Assembly (NCBI GenBank): GCA_027484125.1
Contig: JAIXUI010000009.1
Span: 1 to 64,000, forward strand
Source: Bacteroidota bacterium
Lineage (GTDB): Bacteria > Bacteroidota > Bacteroidia > UBA7662 > JAIXUI01
Direction of reading: 5' to 3'
DNA length: 64,000 nt
Numbering within the stretch: position 1 is the stretch's first letter; each line of letters starts with the position of its first letter. The notes under the pieces were generated by a model. It was not told the origin of the DNA. It worked only from the letters and a program-made list of their open reading frames with translations, and ran no database searches. Both the position numbers and the translations under genes were made by a program. This document shows positions 1-9,891 of the stretch, piece after piece.

Positions 1-3
1 AAA

Positions 4-324
4 TCGAATCGATTATGCGAAGCGTCGGAACGACTTCGTGAAGTGTCGAATCGATTATGCGAAGCGTCGGAACGACTTCGTGAAGTGTCGAATCGATTAT
101 GCGGAGTGTCGGAACGACTTCGTGAAGTGTCGAATTGATTATGCGAAGCGTCGGAACGACTTCGTGAAGTGTCGAATCGATTATGCGGAGCGTCGGAACG
201 ACTTCGTGAGGTGTCGAATCGATTATGCGGAGTGTCGGAACGACTTCGTGAGGTGTCGAATCGATTCTGCGAAGTGTCGGAACGACTTCGTGAAGTGTCG
301 AATCGATGATGCGAAGCGTCGGAA
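4..324. repeat. Tandem repeat array, 21-bp units in an alternating A/B 42-bp higher-order repeat (about 15 units; may continue upstream of the window)
   Basis: Units start at 4, 25, 46, 67 ... 298 with no phase slip; A = TCGAATCGATTATGCGAAGCG, B = TCGGAACGACTTCGTGAAGTG, with a few substitutions per copy; last unit truncated after TCGGAA at 319-324. Confidence 0.95.
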
Positions 325-358
325 AAATTCATTTTTACCTTTCACCCCTCCCCCACAA

Positions 359-383
359 AAAAAGGGGCCGTTGGCCCCTTTTT
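359..383. terminator. Bidirectional rho-independent terminator downstream of icmF
   Basis: AAAAAGGGGCC-GTT-GGCCCCTTTTT perfect inverted repeat. Confidence 0.85.
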
Positions 384-414
384 AATTTCATGGTGTTGTG
401 CCGGGTGGCGCGGT

Positions 415-3400
415 TTACATATTTCTACGGTATTGCCCGCCTACGGCGTAGAGGGCGGCGGTGCACTGGCCGAGGGAGCAGTATTTGGCTACTTCCATCA
501 GGGTGCTGAAGAGGTTCTCGTTGCGGATGGCGGTTTCTTGGAGCTGGCGCAACAGGGTAGGGGTGCGGTCGGCCTGGGCTTGATGCAGGGAGTTGAGCAT
601 GTTGATCTGCCCTACTTTCTCTTCTTCGGTGGCCCTGATAACTTCTTGCGGGATTACGGTGGGTGAGCCTTTGCTGCTGAGGAAGGTGTTCACGCCGATG
701 ATGGGGAGCTCGCCGGTGTGTTTCTTCATCTCGTAGTAAAGGCTTTCTTCCTGGATTTTGTTTCGCTGGTACATGGTCTCCATCGCGCCTAATACGCCTC
801 CGCGCTCGGTGATGCGGTCAAACTCGGTGTAAACGGCTTCTTCTACGAGGTCCGTCAGCTCTTCAATGATGAAGGCGCCTTGTAGCGGATTCTGGTTTTT
901 CGCTAAGCCTAACTCGCGGTTGATGATCAACTGAATGGCCATCGCTCGGCGTACGCTTTCTTCGGTAGGCGTGGTGATGGCTTCGTCGTAGGCGTTGGTG
1001 TGGAGGGAGTTGCAGTTGTCATAGATGGCGTAGAGCGCCTGTAAGGTGGTGCGGATGTCGTTGAAGTCGATTTCCTGGGCGTGCAAGGAGCGGCCGGAGG
1101 TCTGGATGTGGTATTTCAACATCTGGGAGCGTTCGTCGGCGTTGTATTTATTCTTCATCGCTTTCGCCCAAATACGGCGTGCTACGCGTCCAATCACGGC
1201 GTATTCCGGGTCGGTGCCGTTGGAGAAGAAGAAGCTGAGGTTGGGGGCAAAGGCGTTGATGTCCATGCCGCGACTGACGTAGTATTCTACGAAGGTGAAT
1301 CCATTGGCCAGGGTGAGTGCGAGCTGGGTGATGGGGTTCGCGCCTGCTTCGGCGATGTGGTAGCCGGAGATGGAGACGGAGTAGAAGTTGCGGACGTTGT
1401 GGTCAATGAAGTACGACTGTACGTCGCCCATGAGGCGGAGGGCAAATTCGGTGGAGAAGATGCAGGTGTTTTGGGCTTGGTCTTCTTTGAGGATGTCGGC
1501 TTGTACGGTTCCGCGAACGGAGCTCAGGGTTTTCTTTTTGATTTCGGCATAAACGTCGGCTGGTAGCACTTGGTCGCCGGTGATGCCAAGGAGGAGCAGG
1601 CCAAGGCCGTTGTTGCCTTCCGGTAGTTCGCTGCCGCCTTCGGCGTTGCGGTAGGCGGGTCTTGGAAGGCCACGGTCATCGTAGAGGGCTTTCAGCTTTT
1701 CTTCTACCAGCGACTCCAGGTTGTTGGCGCGAATGTATTTCTCGCATTGCTGGTCGATGGCGGCATTCATGAAGAACGCAAGCAGCATCGGCGCCGGACC
1801 GTTGATGGTCATGGAAACGGAGGTGGCAGGATCGCAGAGGTCGAAGCCGGAATAGAGTTTCTTGGCATCGTCGAGGCAGCAGATGCTGACGCCGGAGTTG
1901 CCGATTTTGCCATAGATGTCCGGGCGATAGTCGGGATCGTTGCCGTATAAGGTTACGGAGTCGAAGGCGGTGGATAGTCGCTTAGCGGGCATGCCCAGTG
2001 AGACGTAGTGAAAGCGTTTGTTGGTTCGCTCTGGTCCGCCTTCACCGGCAAACATTCGGGTGGGGTCTTCGCCTTCGCGTTTGAAGGGAAATACGCCCGA
2101 GGTGTAAGGATATTCACCCGGTACGTTTTCTTGCAAACTCCAGCGAAGGATGTCGCCCCAGGCGGTATAGCGTGGCATGGCCACTTTAGGAATTTGCAGG
2201 TGGGAAAGGCTTTCGGTGTGGGTGTCCACCTGAATGGCTTTTCCTCTTACATAATAGGTGAATACCGGGTCTTGATAAGCCTTACGTTTCGCGGGCCACT
2301 CTTCGATGAGCTTCCAGTTGCGTGGATCGAGGTCGAGTTTGAGGCGGTCGAATTCGGCTTCGAGTAGTCGCTTGAGGTTTTCGTCCTGGGTAATTTTCAG
2401 GGTAGTGTGAACGCTGTAGAGGTTTTGGGCTACTTCTACTTGTTTGTCCACCCATTGTCCATAGCCTCGTGCCGACTCGGTGATTTCGCTGAGGTAGCGG
2501 GTGCGGTGTGGCGGGATGATGTAGATTTTCTCTGACATCTCTCCGTTGAAGGCGAAGCTGCTGGAGAGGGCGGCGCCGGTTTTCTCTACGAGGCGGTCCA
2601 TGATGGCGCGGTAGAGGCGGTTCATGCCGGGGTCGTTGAACTGGCTGGCGATGGTGCCGTGTACGGGCATATCGTCTAGTGGTTGTTCCCAGAGCTGGTG
2701 GTTGCGTTGGTATTGTTTGCGGACGTCGCGAAGGGCGTCGAGGGCGCCGCGTTTGTCGAATTTGTTGAGGGCGATGAGGTCAGCGAAGTCGAGCATGTCG
2801 ATTTTCTCGAGTTGGGTGGCGGCGCCGTACTCTGGCGTCATCACGTACAGGCTGATGTCGCTGTGTTCGATGATTTCGGTATCACTTTGGCCGATGCCGG
2901 AAGTTTCGAGGACAATGAGGTCGAAGGCGGCGGCTTTCACGATGTCCACGGCATCTTGAACGTATTTACTCAGGGCAAGGTTGCTTTGGCGGGTGGCCAG
3001 GGAGCGCATGTACACCCGTCCATTGGAGATTTCCGGGCTGATGGCATTCATGCGGATGCGGTCGCCGAGGAGGGCACCGCCGGTTTTCCGTTTAGAAGGA
3101 TCTACGGAGATCACGGCCATCTTTTTATCCGGGAAGTCGAGCAGGAAGCGGCGAATCAGCTCATCTACTAAGGATGACTTTCCTGCACCACCGGTACCGG
3201 TAATTCCGAGAACTGGCGCTTTGCGTTCCAGCTGCTCGATTTTCTGCTGGATAAGTGGGCGATAAGCGTCGAAGTTTTGGGGGAAGTTCTCGGCAGCGGA
3301 GATGAGGCGGGCGAGAACGGCCGGGTCTTTTTCAACGAGTTGTTCTACTTCGTTGGTGAGGTGTTCGCCGGTGGGGAAGTCGCTGCGTTGGAGCAGGTCG

Positions 3401-3810
3401 TTGATCATGCCTTGCAGACCCATGGAACGACCATCATCGGGGGAGTAGATGCGGTCTATGCCGTAAGCATGAAGTTCTTCGATTTCGGTAGGAAGAATGG
3501 TGCCGCCACCGCCACCGAAGATTTTGATTTGTGGAGCTCCTTTTTCCCGGAGGAGGTCGTAGATGTATTTGAAGAACTCTATATGGCCGCCTTGGTAAGA
3601 GGTGATGGCAATGGCTTGAGCATCTTCTTGAATGGCGCAGTTGACGATTTCTGCGGCGGAGCGGTTATGCCCCAGGTGAATTACCTCGGCACCACTGCTT
3701 TGCAGGATTCTGCGCATGATGTTGATGGCAGCGTCGTGGCCGTCGAACAAGGAGGCGGCGGTAACGATGCGGATATGATTCTTGGGCTGGTAAGGAGCAA
3801 CCGTTTGCAT
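415..3810 (-). CDS. icmF: Fused isobutyryl-CoA mutase / methylmalonyl-CoA mutase family protein (B12-binding domain + MeaB-like G-protein + mutase large subunit)
   Basis: 1131 aa; N-terminal B12-binding domain, central [18 protein letters not shown]-loop, C-terminal mutase domain. Confidence 0.92.
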   Translation of the reverse strand: MQTVAPYQPKNHIRIVTAASLFDGHDAAINIMRRILQSSGAEVIHLGHNRSAAEIVNCAIQEDAQAIAITSYQGGHIEFFKYIYDLLREKGAPQIKIFGGGGGTILPTEIEELHAYGIDRIYSPDDGRSMGLQGMINDLLQRSDFPTGEHLTNEVEQLVEKDPAVLARLISAAENFPQNFDAYRPLIQQKIEQLERKAPVLGITGTGGAGKSSLVDELIRRFLLDFPDKKMAVISVDPSKRKTGGALLGDRIRMNAISPEISNGRVYMRSLATRQSNLALSKYVQDAVDIVKAAAFDLIVLETSGIGQSDTEIIEHSDISLYVMTPEYGAATQLEKIDMLDFADLIALNKFDKRGALDALRDVRKQYQRNHQLWEQPLDDMPVHGTIASQFNDPGMNRLYRAIMDRLVEKTGAALSSSFAFNGEMSEKIYIIPPHRTRYLSEITESARGYGQWVDKQVEVAQNLYSVHTTLKITQDENLKRLLEAEFDRLKLDLDPRNWKLIEEWPAKRKAYQDPVFTYYVRGKAIQVDTHTESLSHLQIPKVAMPRYTAWGDILRWSLQENVPGEYPYTSGVFPFKREGEDPTRMFAGEGGPERTNKRFHYVSLGMPAKRLSTAFDSVTLYGNDPDYRPDIYGKIGNSGVSICCLDDAKKLYSGFDLCDPATSVSMTINGPAPMLLAFFMNAAIDQQCEKYIRANNLESLVEEKLKALYDDRGLPRPAYRNAEGGSELPEGNNGLGLLLLGITGDQVLPADVYAEIKKKTLSSVRGTVQADILKEDQAQNTCIFSTEFALRLMGDVQSYFIDHNVRNFYSVSISGYHIAEAGANPITQLALTLANGFTFVEYYVSRGMDINAFAPNLSFFFSNGTDPEYAVIGRVARRIWAKAMKNKYNADERSQMLKYHIQTSGRSLHAQEIDFNDIRTTLQALYAIYDNCNSLHTNAYDEAITTPTEESVRRAMAIQLIINRELGLAKNQNPLQGAFIIEELTDLVEEAVYTEFDRITERGGVLGAMETMYQRNKIQEESLYYEMKKHTGELPIIGVNTFLSSKGSPTVIPQEVIRATEEEKVGQINMLNSLHQAQADRTPTLLRQLQETAIRNENLFSTLMEVAKYCSLGQCTAALYAVGGQYRRNM

Positions 3811-3827
3811 GGATTCTGATTGTGTCG

Positions 3828-3835
3828 CAAAAATA
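3828..3835 (-). promoter_or_regulatory. Putative Bacteroidota -7 element (TATTTTTG) upstream of icmF
   Basis: Matches TAnnTTTG on the minus strand about 18 nt upstream of the icmF ATG; no clear -33 TTG. Confidence 0.45.
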
Positions 3836-4066
3836 GGTTAATACATGAGGATTGGGAAGATAGAATTGAGGAGTGTGAAGAAGGCCGACGGTTCATGGAG
3901 GTCTGGTAGTAGGTATAGAATAGGAGTGGGAGGTAAAAAGAAGGAAAAACGCTACCGGTTTTTACGGATATCTTGGGTAGCAGTTAAGGTAATTCGTAGA
4001 AGGCTGCGTGAGTTTTAATTATTTTTTTGAGAAATTTTTGGTGGATAAAATTCCGCATTATAAATT

Positions 4067-4161
4067 CGAATTATGAACGCCAGAAATTGTAACATTCAAC
4101 TCAGCAGCCCCGATTGCAGCAAAGCAGGGCGAGCTGATGTGAGTCTGGCGCATTGCATTCG
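4067..4161. repeat. Imperfect inverted-repeat element, possible small structured RNA or MITE-like relic
   Basis: CGAATtatgaaCGCCAGA at the left end and TCTGGCGcattgcATTCG at the right end; internal CAGCagCCC/GGGcgaGCTG arms. Confidence 0.35.
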
Positions 4162-4579
4162 AAAAACCATCAAACCGATTACCACCTTCCTCGTCTAAAG
4201 AGGGAGGACGTAAATCAACGCCCTCTCTCTTCTCCGGAATAATTTTTTTAAATACCGGTTTAGAGACCATTTAGGGTACTGCCTGACGTGCAGTTCTACA
4301 GGTAATATTTATTTACGAAGCAGGGACGTCCTCCTCCGCATTTTCTTTTATTCTCAAGCATTTAAGCGGTTCGTTGCACCGAGAAATACCGTTTGAAAGA
4401 ATGCATGAGCAATAGGAGCTCCGATGAAAAGCTTAGCGGATCAAGAAGCTGATCATCCTATTCGGGGAGCGCTGGTGAGCGTTGGATCCAGCACCGAAAT
4501 TCATACGTCATATCTCAGTGTCTGTATGGCGTATTTTTCAAAAAATGACACCACCATGTCCCTCTAAAAACAACCAACC

Positions 4580-5359
4580 ATGAAACTAAATTCAATGAGC
4601 AGTTTCGCCCTTTTCAATCTTTCTTTACCATTTTCAAAATTTAATTCCAATGGTATTTTAAAGACTTTTATCAATAAATTAGGCAACATTCATTCATTTA
4701 ATGCCAACCAATTAGTTGCGCTATTATTGATTTTAATTGCTGGAAGTTTTACTTCTACAAAAGCCCAATTAAAACCAAGTTTTTCTGTGAAAGCAGATAT
4801 TGCTATTCCGGTAATGCAGTTGAGTCAGCTTAACAATCCGGGATTCGAAACTGGAATGGCCATACATTTTGGTAGAAAACGAAGTCTAACGGAGTATTCT
4901 TTATCGATTAATTATCTTTTCTTACCGGGTAAAACTATTCCGGTAGCGTATCCCAATCTTGGACTTTCCGGAGTTGATGAACGTCAAGCTGATATGAACT
5001 TCCTCACCACCAAACTAGGCATTAATTTTCACTTTCCGGACTTCGAGCAATTGTATGGTGGATTAGAGTTTGGAATCGGGAAATATATTCCGAGCGAAAC
5101 TCAAACACCTGGTTACCGTTATGGTTTGAAAGCATACCCATCGACCACTACGGTTCTTACTTTCGGTAAAAAGCTTGGCTATTTAATTCCATTGGGCAAA
5201 AATCATTTAGATCTTGCAATCAGACATGAAAGTCTGTTTATTTACAAACCTATCAAATTCCTGGAGGGATCAAACGGGGTGGAAGATTTAACATTGGCCT
5301 CTTTCGTGGGAGTTTCTGCTACCTACCGTTTTTGCTTGGCTAAGTCAGAAAAGAAATAG
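4580..5359 (+). CDS. Hypothetical outer-membrane beta-barrel-like protein
   Basis: 259 aa, hydrophobic signal-like segment, alternating beta-strand-like C-terminal pattern. Confidence 0.55.
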   Translation: MKLNSMSSFALFNLSLPFSKFNSNGILKTFINKLGNIHSFNANQLVALLLILIAGSFTSTKAQLKPSFSVKADIAIPVMQLSQLNNPGFETGMAIHFGRKRSLTEYSLSINYLFLPGKTIPVAYPNLGLSGVDERQADMNFLTTKLGINFHFPDFEQLYGGLEFGIGKYIPSETQTPGYRYGLKAYPSTTTVLTFGKKLGYLIPLGKNHLDLAIRHESLFIYKPIKFLEGSNGVEDLTLASFVGVSATYRFCLAKSEKK

Positions 5360-5459
5360 GTTGATCAGATAAAATATTTCCAAAAATTTATTTCGTTCAA
5401 ATTCTTATCGATTCCTCTAAGGTGTAATTAGTAGCCAAAGTATCATGGATGCTTTCACT

Positions 5460-5499
5460 GCCGTGATTCAATCAGTTTTTGATTGGATCACGGCTTTTT
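5460..5499 (+). terminator. Rho-independent terminator
   Basis: GCCGTGATtCAATCA-gtttt-TGATTGgATCACGGC followed by TTTTT. Confidence 0.85.
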
Positions 5500-5557
5500 C
5501 ATTTCTGCAAAAAAATTATACTCTCATTAACATACCATTTCACATACTTTCCGCATT

Positions 5558-6238
5558 TTGCCCTTTGTGAAATCCATCGTCCGTCTAGAAGGAATCCGGA
5601 AATCTTATACCATGGGCCAGGGCAAGCTGGAAGTCCTTAAGGGTCTGGATGTTGACATCCGTGAGTCAGAGTTTGTGTCTATCATGGGCTCCTCCGGTTC
5701 GGGAAAATCTACGCTTCTCAATATACTTGGGATACTGGATACCTATGATGCAGGTCAGTATTTGCTGGATGGAACGCTTATCCGAAATCTCAGCGAAAAA
5801 CAAGCTGCCCAATACCGCAACAAGTTTATTGGTTTTGTCTTTCAATCGTTTAATCTGCTTGGGTTTAAATCTGCTGTCGAAAATGTGGCATTACCGCTCT
5901 ATTATCAGGGGGTAAGCAGGAAGAAACGGGAACTTTTAGCTCGTGAAATGCTGGAACGTGTAGGGCTTGAAGATCGCGGAGACCACCTTCCCTCCGAGCT
6001 TTCCGGCGGACAAAAGCAGCGCGTGGCTATTGCAAGGGCGCTCATTACCCGACCAGCGTTAATCCTCGCCGATGAACCTACCGGCGCACTCGATTCTGCT
6101 ACTTCCGACCAAATCATGGATTTGTTTACGGAGGTTAACCAAGAAGGCATGACGGTCGTCATCGTCACCCATGAACAGGAAGTCGCTGCTAGAACTCAAC
6201 GCACCATTCGCTTGCGTGATGGCCAAATCATCGATTGA
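5558..6238 (+). CDS. ABC transporter ATP-binding protein (MacB/LolD type)
   Basis: GSSGSGKSTLLNILG Walker A, LSGGQKQRVAIARAL signature, LADEPTGALD Walker B. Confidence 0.95.
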   Translation: MPFVKSIVRLEGIRKSYTMGQGKLEVLKGLDVDIRESEFVSIMGSSGSGKSTLLNILGILDTYDAGQYLLDGTLIRNLSEKQAAQYRNKFIGFVFQSFNLLGFKSAVENVALPLYYQGVSRKKRELLAREMLERVGLEDRGDHLPSELSGGQKQRVAIARALITRPALILADEPTGALDSATSDQIMDLFTEVNQEGMTVVIVTHEQEVAARTQRTIRLRDGQIID

Positions 6239-7482
6239 TGTTTAGTCTTGACCTCTGGAGAGAAATCGGAAAGACCATCCGCAAGAATAAGTTGCGGACG
6301 TTTCTTACTGCTTTCAGCGTAAGCTGGGGCATTTTTATGTTGGTTATTCTGCTAGGAACCGGAAATGGTTTCCTCAATGGCGTTGAATATCAATTTCGTG
6401 ATGCAGCTACCAATAGTATTTGGATTCAACCCGGCACCACCACCAAAGCTTGGATGGGCAGCAAGCCGGGGAAAAACATCCGCTTCGACAACCAAGACTT
6501 AGTGGCACTTTATCGTGAAGTACCCGGTATCGAACGCATGACAGCTCGTTTTTATGTTTGGGACAACAATCTAACCCGCTACAAAGACCGATTCGGCAAT
6601 TACACCATTCGGGCAGTTACCCCAGACCATGCCTGGATTGAAAAAACAGAGGTACTGAAAGGGCGTTTCCTCAATCACCGTGATCTTCAGTCCAAAGCCA
6701 AAGTGGTGGTGTTGGGGACTAAAATTGTAGAAGCTTTATTCAAAGGAAAGAATCCGGTAGGTGAATATGTCCAGATTAAAGGCATTCCCTTCTTGGTAAT
6801 TGGAACTTACACCGATGCGGGCGGAGATGGGGAGTTGGAAATGATTTATATGCCTATCAGCACGGCTCAACTCACTTTCAACGGACAGAATAGGGTGGAT
6901 CACATCATTTTTACCACCGGAAACGCCAAGAAAGAAGAGGCGGATAAGATGCTACAACAAGCTACTGCCTACTTGGCAGCCCGTCATCATTTCGATCCCA
7001 CCGACCCACGTGCCACCATGGTTTGGAACAACGTCAAGGAGTTTGAAAAAATCCAAAGCTTGTTTGCCAATATCCGCTTGTTTGTTTGGATGATCGGATT
7101 GGGAACGATTGTAGCCGGAGTGGTAGGCATTGGCAACATCATGTTGATTTCGGTAAAAGAGCGAACCAGAGAAATAGGAATACGCAAAGCACTAGGCGCA
7201 ACACCAGTCAGCATCATCAGTTTGGTTTTGTTAGAATCAGTGGCCATTACCTTCATTGCCGGCTATGCCGGATTGTTTGCCGGAATGGCGCTCTTAGAAA
7301 CCGTGAGTTATTTCCTCAATCAAAGCGGCGATAGTGCAGGCATGTTCCGAAATCCGGAGGTGGAAGTAGGCACAGCGCTCACTGCTTTGGGAATACTCAT
7401 TGGAGCCGGTGCATTGGCCGGCTTTTTTCCGGCACGCAAAGCGGCCATGATTCAACCGGTAGAAGCCTTGAGAAGCGAATGA
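6235..7482 (+). CDS. ABC transporter permease (MacB-like, FtsX domain)
   Basis: N-terminal TM, periplasmic MacB_PCD-like domain, C-terminal FtsX-like VKERTREIGIRKALGATP motif. Confidence 0.93.
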   Translation: MMFSLDLWREIGKTIRKNKLRTFLTAFSVSWGIFMLVILLGTGNGFLNGVEYQFRDAATNSIWIQPGTTTKAWMGSKPGKNIRFDNQDLVALYREVPGIERMTARFYVWDNNLTRYKDRFGNYTIRAVTPDHAWIEKTEVLKGRFLNHRDLQSKAKVVVLGTKIVEALFKGKNPVGEYVQIKGIPFLVIGTYTDAGGDGELEMIYMPISTAQLTFNGQNRVDHIIFTTGNAKKEEADKMLQQATAYLAARHHFDPTDPRATMVWNNVKEFEKIQSLFANIRLFVWMIGLGTIVAGVVGIGNIMLISVKERTREIGIRKALGATPVSIISLVLLESVAITFIAGYAGLFAGMALLETVSYFLNQSGDSAGMFRNPEVEVGTALTALGILIGAGALAGFFPARKAAMIQPVEALRSE

Positions 7483-8747
7483 ATCTCTTTAGCCTTGACA
7501 CTTGGATTGAAATTCGGCATACCCTCAGCCGGAACAAACTGCGCACGGTGTTAACCATGTTCGGTGTTTTTTGGGGATTGCTGATGTTGATGTTGTTGAT
7601 GGGTTCGAGCAATGGACTCCGCAATGGCGTGATGAAGGATTTCAGTGGAGATGCGTTCAACAGTGTTTATGTATGGACGCAACGAACCACGATGCCTTAT
7701 AGAGGCATGGTTCCCAATCGCTGGTTTAGATTTACCGTTTCGGATATGAATGCCCTACGTGCTCAGATACCCGAAGCGGCGGTAGTTGCGGAGCAAAATC
7801 AATTGGGCGGCTACCGAGGTGGGAATAATGTGATGCGTGGCAATAAAGCCGGAGCGTTTGCAGTGCGTGGCGATATTCCCGATTTGCGAAAGATTCAAAA
7901 CATCCTCATCAAAGAAGGGCGATTTGTGAATGAAAAGGACATGAAGGAACGCCGGAAGGTGGCCGTCATTGGCAGCAGGGTGAGGGATTTATTGTTTACC
8001 AAAGAAGAAAATCCAATAGGCGATTACATCCGTATTAATGGAGTATTCTTTCAAGTAATCGGTATTCGAGAATCGACCCGCCAAGGCGACCGAGCATTGG
8101 AAGAAACGCAAACCATCCATATCCCATTCGCAACCTTCCAACAGGTATTCAACATGGGAGAGTTTGTAGGTTGGTTTGCTTTTACACCTAAAAAAGGCTT
8201 TTCCGCTTCATTGGTAGAAGGGAAAATCCGAAAAGTGCTCAATGAACGACACCTGATTCACCCTGAAGATAAGAATGCCATTGGCTCTTGGAATTCTGAG
8301 AAAGAGTTTAAGCGAGTTACCGGCATGTTCGACGGAATTAGGGTGTTTAACTGGTTGGTCGGGCTCGGTACCTTGCTTGCCGGACTTATCGGCGTGAGCA
8401 ACATCTTGTTGATTTCAGTAAGAGACCGAACCCGGGAATTTGGGATTCGCAAATCGTTGGGAGCAACCCCCGCGCACATTATTGGAATGGTGGTGATGGA
8501 ATCGCTGATCATCACCATCATCGCCGGTTATGTGGGTTTATTTCTTGGATTTAGCATCATGGAAGGAGTTTCGTGGTTGCTGGCACAGGGAGGCCAACCC
8601 CCAGACATGTTTGATAGACCAGAAATTGAAATGAGTGCGGCGTTGCAGTCGTTCGCTGTATTAGTTATAGGCGGAGTTTTAGCCGGAATAATTCCAGCTA
8701 GAATGGCCGCTTCCATTCAACCCATTGAAGCCTTGAGAGACGAATAA
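7479..8747 (+). CDS. ABC transporter permease (MacB-like, FtsX domain), paralogue of the preceding gene
   Basis: VRDRTREFGIRKSLGATP motif; same architecture as the upstream permease. Confidence 0.93.
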   Translation: MNLFSLDTWIEIRHTLSRNKLRTVLTMFGVFWGLLMLMLLMGSSNGLRNGVMKDFSGDAFNSVYVWTQRTTMPYRGMVPNRWFRFTVSDMNALRAQIPEAAVVAEQNQLGGYRGGNNVMRGNKAGAFAVRGDIPDLRKIQNILIKEGRFVNEKDMKERRKVAVIGSRVRDLLFTKEENPIGDYIRINGVFFQVIGIRESTRQGDRALEETQTIHIPFATFQQVFNMGEFVGWFAFTPKKGFSASLVEGKIRKVLNERHLIHPEDKNAIGSWNSEKEFKRVTGMFDGIRVFNWLVGLGTLLAGLIGVSNILLISVRDRTREFGIRKSLGATPAHIIGMVVMESLIITIIAGYVGLFLGFSIMEGVSWLLAQGGQPPDMFDRPEIEMSAALQSFAVLVIGGVLAGIIPARMAASIQPIEALRDE

Positions 8748-8749
8748 TC

Positions 8750-9850
8750 ATGAAAAAGTTTTTTTCCTACTTCCTACTCCTGTTGTTTATCGGCTCGTTA
8801 GCCGGTATGGGCTGGTATTTGTGGCAAAAGTCGCAACCAGTACCGGAGCAGATAGAAACGACCACCATCAGTAAGCAAACCATCGCTCGAAAAACAGTGG
8901 CTACCGGCGCGGTAGTACCTCGTAAAGAAGTTAACATCAAATCACAAGTCTCCGGAATTGTAGAAAAGCTATTCGTCATTCCGGGCCAGCAAGTGATAGC
9001 CGGACAGGAGATAGCAAGAATCAAGTTGATTCCCAATGCGGTTACGCTCTCCAATGCGGAGAACTCAGTGAAAACAGCCGGAATCAATTATGAAAACTCA
9101 AAGCGGGAATATGAACGCCAGAAAAAACTGTTTGATCAAAGCATCATTCCTGAAGCAGAGTTTCTGCCCTTTAAACAACAGTTTGAGTTAAGAAAACAAG
9201 AGCTGGAAGTGGCTGAAAACAACTTCGACTTGATACGGAAAGGAGCCTCTGAAAAATCCGGCAAAGTGTGGAACATCGTGAAGTCGACCGTAACGGGCAC
9301 TTTACTCGACGTTCCAGTAAAGGAAGGAGGCTTTGTGATAGAGTCGAATACCTTCAACGATGGAACCACCATCGCGTCGGTTGCCAACATGGGCGATATG
9401 ATCTTCGAAGGAAAATTAGATGAAAGTGAAGTTGGTAAGATTAAAGTGGGCATGCCGCTTGAAATTAGGGTTGGAGCCTTAGAGAAAGACACCTTTCAGG
9501 CAGCGTTGGAGTACATCGCACCCAAAGGAGTGACAGAAGATGGAGCCATTAAGTTTGTGATTAAAGCGGCCATTCGCTTGAACGCAAAAGGTAAGTCGGT
9601 GCTAAGGGCAGGTTATAGCGCGAACGCAGACATTGTGCTGGCTAAGAAAGTGGCTGTTTGGTCTATCCCCGAAGCTTTTATTCAATTTGAAGGCGATAAA
9701 CCTTATGTAGAAGTAGAAAAAGGCATCAATCAAGTGAAGAAAGTTTTTCTGAAAACCGGAATTTCAGATGGCATCAACATTGAAATACTCAGTGGACTTT
9801 CTGAGAAAGATAAAATTCGTAAACCAAAAGCAGTAAATCCTGAAAGCTAA
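8750..9850 (+). CDS. Efflux RND/ABC periplasmic adaptor subunit (MacA/HlyD family)
   Basis: N-terminal TM, VNIKSQVSGIVEKLFVIPGQQVIAGQEIARI lipoyl-like half, coiled coil. Confidence 0.92.
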   Translation: MKKFFSYFLLLLFIGSLAGMGWYLWQKSQPVPEQIETTTISKQTIARKTVATGAVVPRKEVNIKSQVSGIVEKLFVIPGQQVIAGQEIARIKLIPNAVTLSNAENSVKTAGINYENSKREYERQKKLFDQSIIPEAEFLPFKQQFELRKQELEVAENNFDLIRKGASEKSGKVWNIVKSTVTGTLLDVPVKEGGFVIESNTFNDGTTIASVANMGDMIFEGKLDESEVGKIKVGMPLEIRVGALEKDTFQAALEYIAPKGVTEDGAIKFVIKAAIRLNAKGKSVLRAGYSANADIVLAKKVAVWSIPEAFIQFEGDKPYVEVEKGINQVKKVFLKTGISDGINIEILSGLSEKDKIRKPKAVNPES

Positions 9851-9877
9851 TCACCACCAACCGATGAAGCTTTTTTG

Positions 9878-9885
9878 TACTTTTG
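9878..9885 (+). promoter_or_regulatory. Putative -7 element TACTTTTG upstream of bamD
   Basis: TAnnTTTG match ending 6 nt before the likely ATG at 9892. Confidence 0.5.
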
Positions 9886-9891
9886 CAACCC

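Noticed and set aside
433-3819. Multiple plus-strand ORFs (e.g. 1081..1566, 2683..3171, 3277..3819)
   Set aside because: Antisense shadows of the well-supported icmF coding frame with low-complexity Val/Gly-rich translations
4058-4270. 70-aa minus-strand ORF in the icmF spacer
   Set aside because: No signal, RBS or family motif; overlaps the inverted-repeat element
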